Shown here: piece after piece, positions 15,899 through 24,447 of the stretch
Layout: each line of letters begins with the position of its first letter
How positions within the stretch are numbered: the stretch's first letter is position 1
Source of the DNA: Polymorphospora lycopeni
GTDB taxonomy: Bacteria; Actinomycetota; Actinomycetes; Mycobacteriales; Micromonosporaceae
Length of the DNA stretch: 64,000 bases
Assembly: GCF_042237075.1 (NCBI RefSeq)
Contig: NZ_JBCGDC010000004.1
Coordinates: 60,434 to 124,433 of the forward strand
Direction of reading: 5' to 3'
Position numbers and translations under genes: made by a program
Notes under the pieces: generated by a model
The model's input: only the letters and a program-made list of their open reading frames with translations
What the model was told of the DNA's origin: nothing
Database searches by the model: none

Positions 15899-17455
15899 TC
15901 ATGCCGACGGTGGCCATGTCAACACCGCCCCGCCGCGCAGCAGAGCCTTGCGCAGGGTCTCATAGTCGACGTCCTGCACCGCGACCGATCCGGCCGCCGC
16001 CTGCGCCGCCGCGCAGCCGGCCGCCTCCCCCACCATCATGAACACCGGTTCCATCCGTACCGAGGCGAACGCGACGTGCGACGCCGACACCGCCCACGTG
16101 ACGAGCAGATTGGCACACTCGCCCCGGCGCGGCACGATCGCCCGGTACGGCACCCCGAACGGGACGGTGACCGGGTGCTGCACGTTGCCCTCGTTGCGCG
16201 GCTGCCCGTCGACCAGGACCCGCTTGGCGTTGTGCGAGTCCATCACGTACGAGGCGAGGGCGAGCGGGTCGTGCGCGGCCGCCCGGCCGGCGGCGTCGTG
16301 CTGGGTGACGACGTAGTCGGCAACCATCCGGCGGGCCTCGCGCACGTAGAGCTGGTGCGGCCAGTGCGAGGTGCCCCGGAACTCGGCCGGTGCGAGCCCG
16401 TACTCCCGGGTGGCGGCGCGGATCTTGTCGGGCAGCCGGGGGTCGTTGGCCAGGAAGAACAGCAGACCGGCCTGGTAGCGGACGTGGTCCTGGAAGATCT
16501 CCTCGCGGCGGGCGTGGTCGGCCTCCGGCCAGTCGTGGTTGGCGCCGATGTGGTCGGAGGAGAAGGCGCCGTGGTTGTTCATGTCGAACACGCCGGGGCG
16601 GACCTCGGTGGTACGGCCGAACAGTTCGTAGCCGCCGGCCTCGACGTAGCGGCGGAGCAGTTCGTAGCGGTCCGGGTCGTAGCCGTCGGGTTCGGGGAAC
16701 GGCAGCCGCCGCGCCGACGTGGTGACGTGCAGCCGGAAGTTGTACGCCTGCACCCGCCGGTCGCCGTCGCCGACCGCGCCGTACGGGTCGGGGCTGATGC
16801 CGGGCAGCAGGCCGCTGGCGGGCCGGCCGGGCTCGACCCAGGGGTCGACGGTGAACTCGAACTGGTGGTTGACGCTGTGCTGGACACCGGCCAGCGGCTC
16901 ACCGTAGGTGTCGCGGGACTCCCGCCCGACCGTGTGCGACACCCCGGCCGCCGCCATCAGGTCGCCCTCGTACGACGCGTCGACGTAGACCGGTGCCCGG
17001 TAGCGGTTGCCGTCGTCGGTGCGCAGTTCGACGATCCGGCCGGCCGCCAGGGTGACGTCGCTCAGGTGCTGGTGGTGGCGGACGGCGACACCGGCCTCGT
17101 CGAGCCAGCGGGCGAAGATCTCCTCGGCGACGTGCGCCTCGACACTCCAGTGTGGATCGGCGGCGTGGTAGGCGGCGGCGACGTCGGCGTAGAAGCGGCG
17201 GGCGAGGCCGCCGACGGTGTCGGGGCGGCCGACGTCGGTGGTGCCGAGCCCGGCGGCGCTCATCCCGCCGAGGTGGTCGTCGAAGGCGAGCAGCACCACG
17301 GAAAGGCCCTCGTGGGCGGCGCGGACGGCGGCGGTGACGCCGCCGGACGTCGCGCCGTAGACGACCAGGTCGGCGCGGACCGGCTCGGCGTGGTCGGCCA
17401 CGACGGGCGGCGGGAGATGGTGGTGCAGCCCGGGCAGCGCTGGTGCTCGTCTCAT
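15899..17455 (-). CDS. FAD-dependent oxidoreductase (FAD_oxidored family), paralog 1
   Basis: Flavoprotein of about 518 residues. The N-terminal dinucleotide-binding motif 'DLVVYGATSGGVTAAVRAA' is a variant of GxGxxG; 'DDHLGGMSAAGLG' and 'VDASYEGDLMAAAGV' are shared with the other two flavoproteins of the locus. The C-terminal 'SASHVAFASVRMEPVFMMVGEAAGCAAA' closes the FAD site. Family members are often found beside glycoside hydrolases and probably oxidise sugars or sugar acids, but no reaction is established here. Either ATG 17455 or GTG 17473 could start it; neither has a clear ribosome-binding site. Confidence 0.88.
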   Translation of the reverse strand: MRRAPALPGLHHHLPPPVVADHAEPVRADLVVYGATSGGVTAAVRAAHEGLSVVLLAFDDHLGGMSAAGLGTTDVGRPDTVGGLARRFYADVAAAYHAADPHWSVEAHVAEEIFARWLDEAGVAVRHHQHLSDVTLAAGRIVELRTDDGNRYRAPVYVDASYEGDLMAAAGVSHTVGRESRDTYGEPLAGVQHSVNHQFEFTVDPWVEPGRPASGLLPGISPDPYGAVGDGDRRVQAYNFRLHVTTSARRLPFPEPDGYDPDRYELLRRYVEAGGYELFGRTTEVRPGVFDMNNHGAFSSDHIGANHDWPEADHARREEIFQDHVRYQAGLLFFLANDPRLPDKIRAATREYGLAPAEFRGTSHWPHQLYVREARRMVADYVVTQHDAAGRAAAHDPLALASYVMDSHNAKRVLVDGQPRNEGNVQHPVTVPFGVPYRAIVPRRGECANLLVTWAVSASHVAFASVRMEPVFMMVGEAAGCAAAQAAAGSVAVQDVDYETLRKALLRGGAVLTWPPSA

Positions 17456-17492
17456 GGATTCGGTTTCTAGCACGCCACGACGAAGTTGTGAA

Positions 17493-17509
17493 TTGCTAAT
17501 AGTTAGTAA
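17493..17509 (-). promoter_or_regulatory. Candidate LacI operator, leftward promoter
   Basis: TTGCTAATAGTTAGTAA is a 17-bp near-palindrome (six of eight arm positions pair around a central A). It lies about 20-40 bp before the leftward oxidoreductase gene and just downstream of a possible minus-strand -10 (TATTAC). A repressor bound there would block the leftward operon that includes the LacI gene. Confidence 0.55.
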
Positions 17510-17554
17510 TACGTCGTTACCGCATCGTCACCAGAATTCCTGGCCAGACATGTC

Positions 17555-17583
17555 TTGACACCGGAATGACGATCAGATGTAAC
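17555..17583 (+). promoter_or_regulatory. Sigma-70-type promoter for rightward glycan operon
   Basis: TTGACA (17555-17560), a 17-bp spacer and TGTAAC (17578-17583) form a good housekeeping-type promoter in otherwise GC-rich DNA. It would give a leader of about 120 nt before the flavoprotein gene at 17712. Confidence 0.55.
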
Positions 17584-17600
17584 GTAGCCGCAATCGATCG

Positions 17601-17629
17601 CCGGCAAATCGACCGGCAAATATTAGCAA
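17601..17629 (+). promoter_or_regulatory. Second LacI-type half-site and CCGGCAAAT direct repeat
   Basis: CCGGCAAAT occurs twice (17601 and 17613), and the second runs into TATTAGCAA (17621-17629). TATTAGCAA is the exact reverse complement of TTGCTAATA at 17493-17501. The pair lies downstream of the rightward promoter, a position where a repressor bound at both sites could loop about 120 bp of DNA. Confidence 0.5.
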
Positions 17630-17711
17630 CCGCCGTACGACCCGGCGCCCGGCCCACCCGGAGCAGCGGACGCGGCGGGCATCCCCGAAGTCGAGCCGAG
17701 GAGCGCAGACG

Positions 17712-19400
17712 ATGGGCAGCACACACGAACGACAGACCGACCTTCTGGTGGTCGGCGGCGGACTCGGCGGCGTCGCCGCCGCGCTGACCGCCGCCAGGTT
17801 GGGTCTGCGGGTCGTGCTGACCGAGGAGACCGACTGGCTGGGCGGACAACTCACCGCCCAGGCCGTACCGTCCGACGAACACCCCTGGATCGAGTCCGGG
17901 CACACCTCGCCCGGATACCACGAACTGCGCACCCGGATCCGGGACTACTACCGGCGCAACTACCCGCTGCGGCCGGAAGCCCTCGACATCGCCACCCTCA
18001 ACCCGGGCCTCGGCAACGTCAGCCGGCTCTGCCACGAGCCCCGGGTCGGCGTCGCCGTCATCGACGAGCTGCTGGCCGGCTACCGCTCCGCCGGCCGGAT
18101 CACCGTCCTGCTCGAACACGTCCCGGTCGCCGCCGACACCGACGGCGACCGGATCACCGCGGTCACCCTGGAAAACCGCCGGGCCGGCACCCGGACCACG
18201 GTCACCGCGCCGTTCGTCGCCGACGCCACCGAACTCGGCGACCTGCTGGAACTCGCCGGCGTCGAGCACGTCGTCGGCGCCGAGTCGCAGGCCGAGACCG
18301 GCGAGCCGTACGCGTCCCCGGTCGCCGACCCGACCGACCAGCAGGCGATCACCTGGTGCTTCCCGCTGGAGTACCGGCCCGGTGAGGAACACGTCGTGGA
18401 CCGGCCGGCGTCGTACGACCACTGGAAGACCCACGTCGACCCGTTCTGGCCCGGCCCGCAGCTGTCCTGGGAGAAGATCGACATCCACACCATGAAGGGC
18501 CGGACCAACCGCATCTTCGAGACCGACCTGGACGCGGTGCACGTACCCGACCTGTGGCACTTCCGGCGGATCCGGGCCCGCAGCCAGTTCGACCCGGCCC
18601 TGGTCGACACCGACATCACCCTGGTCAACTGGCCCAACGTCGACTACTGGGAGGCGCCGCTGGTCGGCGCCGGCATCGACGACGAAGCCCGGCGGACCGC
18701 GCTGCGCCGCTGCCGCGAACTGTCCCTGTCGTACCTGCACTGGATGCAGACCGAGGCGCCCCGGCCGGACGGCGGACACGGCTATCCCGGCCTGCGGCTA
18801 CGGCCCGACCTCACCGGCACCGACGACGGCCTGGCCAAGTCCGCCTACATCCGGGAGTCCCGCCGGATCCGGGCCCGGTTCACGGTGCTGGAACAGCACG
18901 TGGCCGTCGTCGACCGCCCCGACGGCGAAGGCGCCGTGCAGTTCGCCGACTCGGTCGGCATCGGCCACTACAACATCGACCTGCACCCGAGCACCGCCGG
19001 CGTCAACTACGTCAACCTGGAGTGCTACCCGTTCCAGATCCCGCTCGGCGCGCTCGTGCCGGTCCGGGCCCGCAACCTGCTGCCCGCCAACAAGAACATC
19101 GGCACCACCCACATCACCAACGGCTGCTACCGGCTGCACCCGGTCGAGTGGAGCATCGGCGAGGCGATCGGCGCGCTGGCCGCGTACTGCGTCAGCGAAC
19201 GGACCGAACCGCACGCCGTCGCCGACTCGGCGGAGCGTACGGCCGACGTGCAGCGGCTGCTGACCGGCAAGCTCGGCATCCCGGTCGCCTGGCCCGACGA
19301 CATCCGCCGCACCCGGCCGTCGCAGGCCGTGTCCGGCGCCACCCCGGTCCTCGCCAAGCCGCGCCAGCGCAGCGTCCCGACCATGACCCCGACCTCCTGA
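17712..19400 (+). CDS. FAD-dependent oxidoreductase (FAD_oxidored family), paralog 2
   Basis: Flavoprotein of 562 residues with a classical FAD motif 'DLLVVGGGLGGVAAALTAARLG' and 'DWLGGQLTAQAVPSDEH'. It is the most diverged of the three: 'VADATELGDLLELAGVEHVVGAES' replaces the 'VDASYEGDL' segment, but 'AYIRESRRI' and a C-terminal 'NKNIGTTHITNGCYRLHPVEWSIGEAIGALAAY' are retained. No secretion signal is seen, so it should act in the cytoplasm. It is the first gene of the rightward operon, with the promoter and operator-like sites upstream. Confidence 0.88.
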   Translation: MGSTHERQTDLLVVGGGLGGVAAALTAARLGLRVVLTEETDWLGGQLTAQAVPSDEHPWIESGHTSPGYHELRTRIRDYYRRNYPLRPEALDIATLNPGLGNVSRLCHEPRVGVAVIDELLAGYRSAGRITVLLEHVPVAADTDGDRITAVTLENRRAGTRTTVTAPFVADATELGDLLELAGVEHVVGAESQAETGEPYASPVADPTDQQAITWCFPLEYRPGEEHVVDRPASYDHWKTHVDPFWPGPQLSWEKIDIHTMKGRTNRIFETDLDAVHVPDLWHFRRIRARSQFDPALVDTDITLVNWPNVDYWEAPLVGAGIDDEARRTALRRCRELSLSYLHWMQTEAPRPDGGHGYPGLRLRPDLTGTDDGLAKSAYIRESRRIRARFTVLEQHVAVVDRPDGEGAVQFADSVGIGHYNIDLHPSTAGVNYVNLECYPFQIPLGALVPVRARNLLPANKNIGTTHITNGCYRLHPVEWSIGEAIGALAAYCVSERTEPHAVADSAERTADVQRLLTGKLGIPVAWPDDIRRTRPSQAVSGATPVLAKPRQRSVPTMTPTS

Positions 19401-19434
19401 CCCGCCGCATCGCCCCCGAAAGGACCTCGCGGAC

Positions 19435-20964
19435 ATGGCATCCCCCGAACCGACCGTCGACGACGGCTACGACGTCATCATCTACGGCGCCAGCCTCGCC
19501 GGGATCATGGCGGCGCTGCGCCTGCGGCTACGCGGCCTGAGCAGCCTGATCCTGGAGCCGACCGGCCACGTCGGCGGCATCGTCGCCGGCGGCCTGGTCA
19601 AGTCCGACACCCCCAACGTGCCCGAGGCGCTCGCCGGCCTCACCAAGACCCGGTTCTTCGACGGCATCGGAGCCGAGTACGGCCTCGACGGCCCCGAGTA
19701 CCGGTTCGAGCCGAAGGTGGCCGAGAAGGTCGCCCGGCACCTGCTCGACGAGGCCAAGGCGACGGTGCTGCTGCACCAGCGGATCCACGGCCCCGACGAC
19801 GTCGACGTCCAGGGCCGGCGGATCCGGGGCGTACGGACCACGCAGGGCTGGCGCCGGGCCCGGTTCTTCGTCGACGCCTCGTACGAGGGCGACCTGATGG
19901 CCGCCGCCGGGGTGCCGTACACGTTCGGCCGCGAACCCCGCGCGAAGTACGACGAGCCGTTCGCCGGCTTCCAGCCGGTGCAGGCTTACCGCAAGCACGG
20001 CTTCACCCCGAACACCCTCTACCCGGTCCGGGACGTGCCGGCGATGGCGGCCGGCGAGGGCGACGACAAGACGCAGGCGTACAACTTCCGGGGCGTGCTG
20101 TCGACCAACGCCGACCGGATCCCGTTCCCGAAGCCGGACGACTACGACCCGGCCCGCTACACCTACCTGGGTCAACTGCTGCGGCAGCGGAACATCCCCG
20201 GCCTGTCGTCGATCGTCACCCACACCGCGCTGCTGCCGAACGGCAAGTATCAGACCAACCAGGCGCTCTACTTCGGCTTCGACCTGCCCGGCGTCAACTG
20301 GGACTACCCGGACGGCAGCTGGCGGCGCCGCGAGGAGATCATCGCCGAGCAGGTGGCCTGGCACCAGGGGCAGCTCTACTGGCTGGCCAACGACCCGTCG
20401 CTGCCGGAGTCGTTCCGGGCCGACGCGCGGACCTTCGGGCTGCCGCCGGACGAGTTCGTCGACAGCCCGTACGGGCAGGGCTTCCCGCACGCCCTCTACA
20501 TCCGCGAGGCCCGCCGGATGGTCGGCGCGCACGTGCTCACCCAGCACGACCTGCTCAAGCCCGACAACACCAAGACGCACCCGGTCTGCTGCTGGAAGTA
20601 CGGCATGGACAGCCACCTCGTCCAGTACTACCCCGAAGGCGACGACACGGTCGTCGGCGAGGGCACGCTCAGCGGCGACGAGACCAACCCACCGGTCGAC
20701 CTCTACCAGATGCCGGCCGAGGTTCTCTTCCCCGCCCGCGGCGGGATCGAGAACATCACCGTCTCGATCTGCTTCTCGGCCAGCCACGTCGGCTACACCT
20801 CGCCCCGGATGGAACCGAACTACGGCATGCTCGGCGAGGCGTGCGGCGAACTCGCCGCCCAGTCGCTGTCGACCAACCGGCCGGTCCAGGAGTACGACTA
20901 CCCGCAGCTGGCCGCCGCCCTGGTCGAGCACGGCGCCGTGCTGTCCCTGCCGGGGCTGGACTGA
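19435..20964 (+). CDS. FAD-dependent oxidoreductase (FAD_oxidored family), paralog 3
   Basis: Flavoprotein of 509 residues, closely related to the leftward one: 'FVDASYEGDLMAAAGVPYTFGRE', 'QAYNFRGVLSTNADRIPFPKP' and 'LYIREARRMVGAHVLTQHD' have direct counterparts there. The FAD motif is 'VIIYGASLAGIMAALRLR', and the C-terminus 'SASHVGYTSPRMEPNYGMLGEACGELAA' matches the family. Start ATG 19435 follows AAAGGAC. The GH38 gene starts six bases after its stop, so the two are probably coupled. The substrate is unknown but is expected to be a sugar derivative. Confidence 0.88.
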   Translation: MASPEPTVDDGYDVIIYGASLAGIMAALRLRLRGLSSLILEPTGHVGGIVAGGLVKSDTPNVPEALAGLTKTRFFDGIGAEYGLDGPEYRFEPKVAEKVARHLLDEAKATVLLHQRIHGPDDVDVQGRRIRGVRTTQGWRRARFFVDASYEGDLMAAAGVPYTFGREPRAKYDEPFAGFQPVQAYRKHGFTPNTLYPVRDVPAMAAGEGDDKTQAYNFRGVLSTNADRIPFPKPDDYDPARYTYLGQLLRQRNIPGLSSIVTHTALLPNGKYQTNQALYFGFDLPGVNWDYPDGSWRRREEIIAEQVAWHQGQLYWLANDPSLPESFRADARTFGLPPDEFVDSPYGQGFPHALYIREARRMVGAHVLTQHDLLKPDNTKTHPVCCWKYGMDSHLVQYYPEGDDTVVGEGTLSGDETNPPVDLYQMPAEVLFPARGGIENITVSICFSASHVGYTSPRMEPNYGMLGEACGELAAQSLSTNRPVQEYDYPQLAAALVEHGAVLSLPGLD

Positions 20965-20970
20965 CCGGCC

Positions 20971-23900
20971 ATGCGCCCGCTGACCCTCGCCGTACCCGGC
21001 GAAGACCTGCCGGCGTTCCAGCCGGGACCGCTCAACGCGTCCACCGGCTGGCAGCCGCACCGGATCGAGCTGCCGTTCCGGGTCGGCGACCCGCCCGCCG
21101 CCGGCTACCTGCTGCGGCTGGAGTTCGCCGCCGGCCACGGACCCTGCCCCGACCTCGTGATCGAGGTCGACGGCGTGCACCGGGGGTTCTTCCACCCGGC
21201 GGTGCGCCGCGACGACCGGTCGGAGACGTACCGGCACGGACCGATCGCCGGCGACGTGCTGCTGGAGGTGCCGCTGCCGGCCGACTGGCTGCCGGCGGGC
21301 GAGCACGTGATCGCGGTGACCACGACGGTCGACGCGGCGGCGGCGCTCGGCCCGGTCGAGCCGCCGGCCGGCGAGCGGCGCCGGCACCGGGAGCAGTTCG
21401 GCAACCACTTCGGCAGCGGCATCACCTGGCACCGGCTCACCCTCGACGAGGGTGCCGGGCCGGCGACAGCCGGCGTCGACCTCGTCCCGACCCCGCTCTA
21501 CCTGGACCGTGACGGGAGCCTGCACGAACTGGTCGAGCTGACCGTGTCCGTGCCGGCCGGCACGCCGGCCTGGCCGCGGGCCGCCCGGGTCACCGTCGGC
21601 GACCACACGTACGACCTCGACCTGTGCCGCCCCGGCCGGGAGTTCGGGCAGGTACGGGTCAGGTTCGCGGTGCCCGCCTTCGACACCGCGACCGCGACGG
21701 TGGCCGTCGACGAAGGCCCGGAGCGGAGCTTCGAACTCCTCGCGGCCCGGCGGTGGACACTGCACCTGGTCCCGCACGTGCACCTCGACGTCGGCTACAC
21801 CGACGTGCAGGGCAAGGTCCTCGAACTGCACAGCCGCAACCTGGACCGGGCGCTGGACGCGCTCGACCGCGACGGGGGCTTCGCGTTCTCGGTCGACGGG
21901 TCACTCGTCGTCGACCAGTACCTGGCGACCCGCTCGCCGGAACGGGCCGAACGGGTGCTGGCCGCGCTGCGTTCCGGCCGGCTGGCGATGAACGCGTTCC
22001 ACAGCCTGTTCCTGTCCGGGGTCGCCTCGCTGGAGGAGGTCTACCGGGCGGCATACCTGGCCGGCCGGCTGCGGGACCGGCACGGCGTGCCGGTGACGTA
22101 CGCGAACCTGACCGACGTGCCGTCGTACAGCGCGGCGGTGCCGTCGATGCTGCGGGCGCTGGGCATCGACTCGTTCGTCGGCATCGAGAACCACCACCGG
22201 GGCGGCAACGCCGACAGCGACCGGCAGCACCTGGCCAGCCCGGTGCTGTGGGAGGGGGTCGACGGGTCGCGGGTGCTGACCCACTTCTCCGACACGTACT
22301 CGCAGCTGCGGTTCATGGTCGGCGACCCGCAGACGGTCGTCGGCGGCGCGCACTCCTTCGGCCGGCTGCTGGCCCGCTACGACCGGCCCGACTACCTGCC
22401 GGCGGACCTGGCGGTGATCGGCACGCACGCCGACAACGAGGACCTGGCCGACGGCGACGCCGGCTTCGCCGCCCGCTGGAACGCGGTGTACGCGTACCCG
22501 CGGCTACGGGTGTCCACGATGGAGGAATACCTCGCCGCCGTCCGTCCGCTCGCCGACCGGCTGCCGGTGTGGCGCGGCGACGGCGGCAGCTACTGGGAGG
22601 ACGGCGTCGGCACCGGCGCCACCGTCACCACCGAGCACCGCCGGGTGCAGGCCGAGCTGCCGGCCGCCGAGGCGCTGGCCGCCCTCGTCGGCCTGGTCGA
22701 CCCGGCCTACCGGCCCAACCGGGCCGCGCTCGACGCCGCCTGGGAGGGGGCACTGTTCGGCTGCGAGCACACCTGGACGTGGGCGCACGGCACCGCGCAC
22801 CCGCACGGCCACCAGGTCGACGACCAGCTCGACTGGAAGCGGCACCAGGTGCACTCCGCGCACCGGGGCGCGCTGGACGAGGTCCGACGGGCCATGAGCC
22901 AGCTCGGTGAACTCGTCACCACGACCGGGCCGACCCTGCTGGTACACAACCCGCTGGCCTGGGCCCGGGACATCGAGGTCGAGGTGGAGACGGTCCGGGC
23001 CGATCCGGTCGGACCGGACGGGAATCCGCTGCCGGCCGAGGTGCTGGCCGAGTGCAACGGGCTGCGGACGCTGCGGGTCACCGTGCCGGACGTACCCGGC
23101 TTCGGCTACCGGGCCCTGCCGATGGACGCGGCCCGCACGCTGACCCCGGGCGAGGAGGACGGCGCCCCGGCGACCGGCGCCGGACCGGCCGGCGCCGACG
23201 ACTGGCGACCGGTCCCGCCGGCCCTGGTCACCGACCGGTGGGAGGTCACCCTCGACCCGGCCACCGGCGCGGTCCGCGGGCTGCGGCACCGGGCGACCGG
23301 CCGGGACCTGCTCGACCCGGCACACGGCACGCTCGGCCAGGTGCTGTACGTCGTCGACGGCCCGGTGGCGCTGACCCGGGGGGACGGTCACGGTAACGAA
23401 CATTCGCACCACAGCGGTCAGCCGCACCACCACGACCCGTACCCGCGCAGCACGCTGCTCGGCCGCCGCCCGGACCAGAACCGTCCACAGTTGACCGTCG
23501 TACCGGCGGCGATGCGACCGGTCGGGCTGCGCCGCACGTACGACGGCTGGCGGCTGCGGACCGTCGGCGACGCGCCGACCCTGCCCCGGATCGAGGTCGA
23601 CATCCTGCTGCGCGACACCGACGACCGGGTCGACGTGCTCGTCGACGTCGACAAGGAGCCGGTGCTGGCCAAGGAGTCGGTGTACGTCGCCTTCCCGTTC
23701 GCGGCCGCCGAGCCGGTCTTCCGCTACGACCGCCAGCAGGGCTGGATCGACCCGGCGACCGACCACGCCCCGGGCGCCTGCCACGACTGGTTCACCACCG
23801 CGTACGGCGTCGTCGTGCAGGACCGGCCGGACGGTCCCGCCGTCGCCTGGACCTCGGCGGACGCCCCGCTGTTCACCGCCGGCGACATCTGGCGCGGCGA

Positions 23901-24447
23901 CTGGCACGAGGAGTTCACCCCGGCCGGCGGCGCCGTCTTCTCCTGGGTGCTCAACAACTACTGGCCGACGAACACGCCGCCGGAACAGGCCGGCCGGCTG
24001 ACCCTGCGCTACGCGTTCACCCCACTGCCGACCTTCGACCCGGTGGCGGCGGGCCGCTTCGGTCGGGAGGTGCGGGCCGCCGCCACCGTCTCCGAGGTGA
24101 CCCGGCTCGACAAGTTCGACGTCGGACCGCGCCCGCTCGACCGGCCCGCCGCCCCCCTGCTCGACCTCGGGCTGCCGGAGTCGGTGCACGTCACCGTCGC
24201 CCCGGCCCGGTCCGGCGCCGGAATCCTCGTCCGGCTCCAGGACCTGTCCGGCCGGGACAGCCACTTCCCCCTGCGGCATCCGGCCGGACCCGGCGGCCGG
24301 GCCGAGCCCTGCCACGCCGACGAGCGCCCCGTCGCGGAACAGACCGCCGACGCCGCCGGCACCGTCCCGGTCACCCTCGGCGCCTGGCAGGTCGTGTCCC
24401 TGATCCTGCACCCCCACCACACACCGGAGAGTGACCACGATGCATAA
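20971..24447 (+). CDS. GH38-like alpha-mannosidase with N-terminal accessory domains
   Basis: Large cytoplasmic-looking glycosidase of 1158 residues without signal peptide. Residues 1-260 look like beta-sandwich accessory domains. The GH38 catalytic domain follows, with the metal motif HVHLDVG (His269, His271, Asp273), Asp382 in NLTDVPSYS at the nucleophile position, and 'AVIGTHADNEDLAD'. The C-terminal part has the typical beta-rich 'LLVHNPLAWARDIEVEVE' and 'VTDRWEVTLDPATGAVRGLRH'. It should remove alpha-linked mannose or a similar residue after uptake of an oligosaccharide. It sits between the flavoproteins and the importer in one operon. Confidence 0.88.
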   Translation: MRPLTLAVPGEDLPAFQPGPLNASTGWQPHRIELPFRVGDPPAAGYLLRLEFAAGHGPCPDLVIEVDGVHRGFFHPAVRRDDRSETYRHGPIAGDVLLEVPLPADWLPAGEHVIAVTTTVDAAAALGPVEPPAGERRRHREQFGNHFGSGITWHRLTLDEGAGPATAGVDLVPTPLYLDRDGSLHELVELTVSVPAGTPAWPRAARVTVGDHTYDLDLCRPGREFGQVRVRFAVPAFDTATATVAVDEGPERSFELLAARRWTLHLVPHVHLDVGYTDVQGKVLELHSRNLDRALDALDRDGGFAFSVDGSLVVDQYLATRSPERAERVLAALRSGRLAMNAFHSLFLSGVASLEEVYRAAYLAGRLRDRHGVPVTYANLTDVPSYSAAVPSMLRALGIDSFVGIENHHRGGNADSDRQHLASPVLWEGVDGSRVLTHFSDTYSQLRFMVGDPQTVVGGAHSFGRLLARYDRPDYLPADLAVIGTHADNEDLADGDAGFAARWNAVYAYPRLRVSTMEEYLAAVRPLADRLPVWRGDGGSYWEDGVGTGATVTTEHRRVQAELPAAEALAALVGLVDPAYRPNRAALDAAWEGALFGCEHTWTWAHGTAHPHGHQVDDQLDWKRHQVHSAHRGALDEVRRAMSQLGELVTTTGPTLLVHNPLAWARDIEVEVETVRADPVGPDGNPLPAEVLAECNGLRTLRVTVPDVPGFGYRALPMDAARTLTPGEEDGAPATGAGPAGADDWRPVPPALVTDRWEVTLDPATGAVRGLRHRATGRDLLDPAHGTLGQVLYVVDGPVALTRGDGHGNEHSHHSGQPHHHDPYPRSTLLGRRPDQNRPQLTVVPAAMRPVGLRRTYDGWRLRTVGDAPTLPRIEVDILLRDTDDRVDVLVDVDKEPVLAKESVYVAFPFAAAEPVFRYDRQQGWIDPATDHAPGACHDWFTTAYGVVVQDRPDGPAVAWTSADAPLFTAGDIWRGDWHEEFTPAGGAVFSWVLNNYWPTNTPPEQAGRLTLRYAFTPLPTFDPVAAGRFGREVRAAATVSEVTRLDKFDVGPRPLDRPAAPLLDLGLPESVHVTVAPARSGAGILVRLQDLSGRDSHFPLRHPAGPGGRAEPCHADERPVAEQTADAAGTVPVTLGAWQVVSLILHPHHTPESDHDA

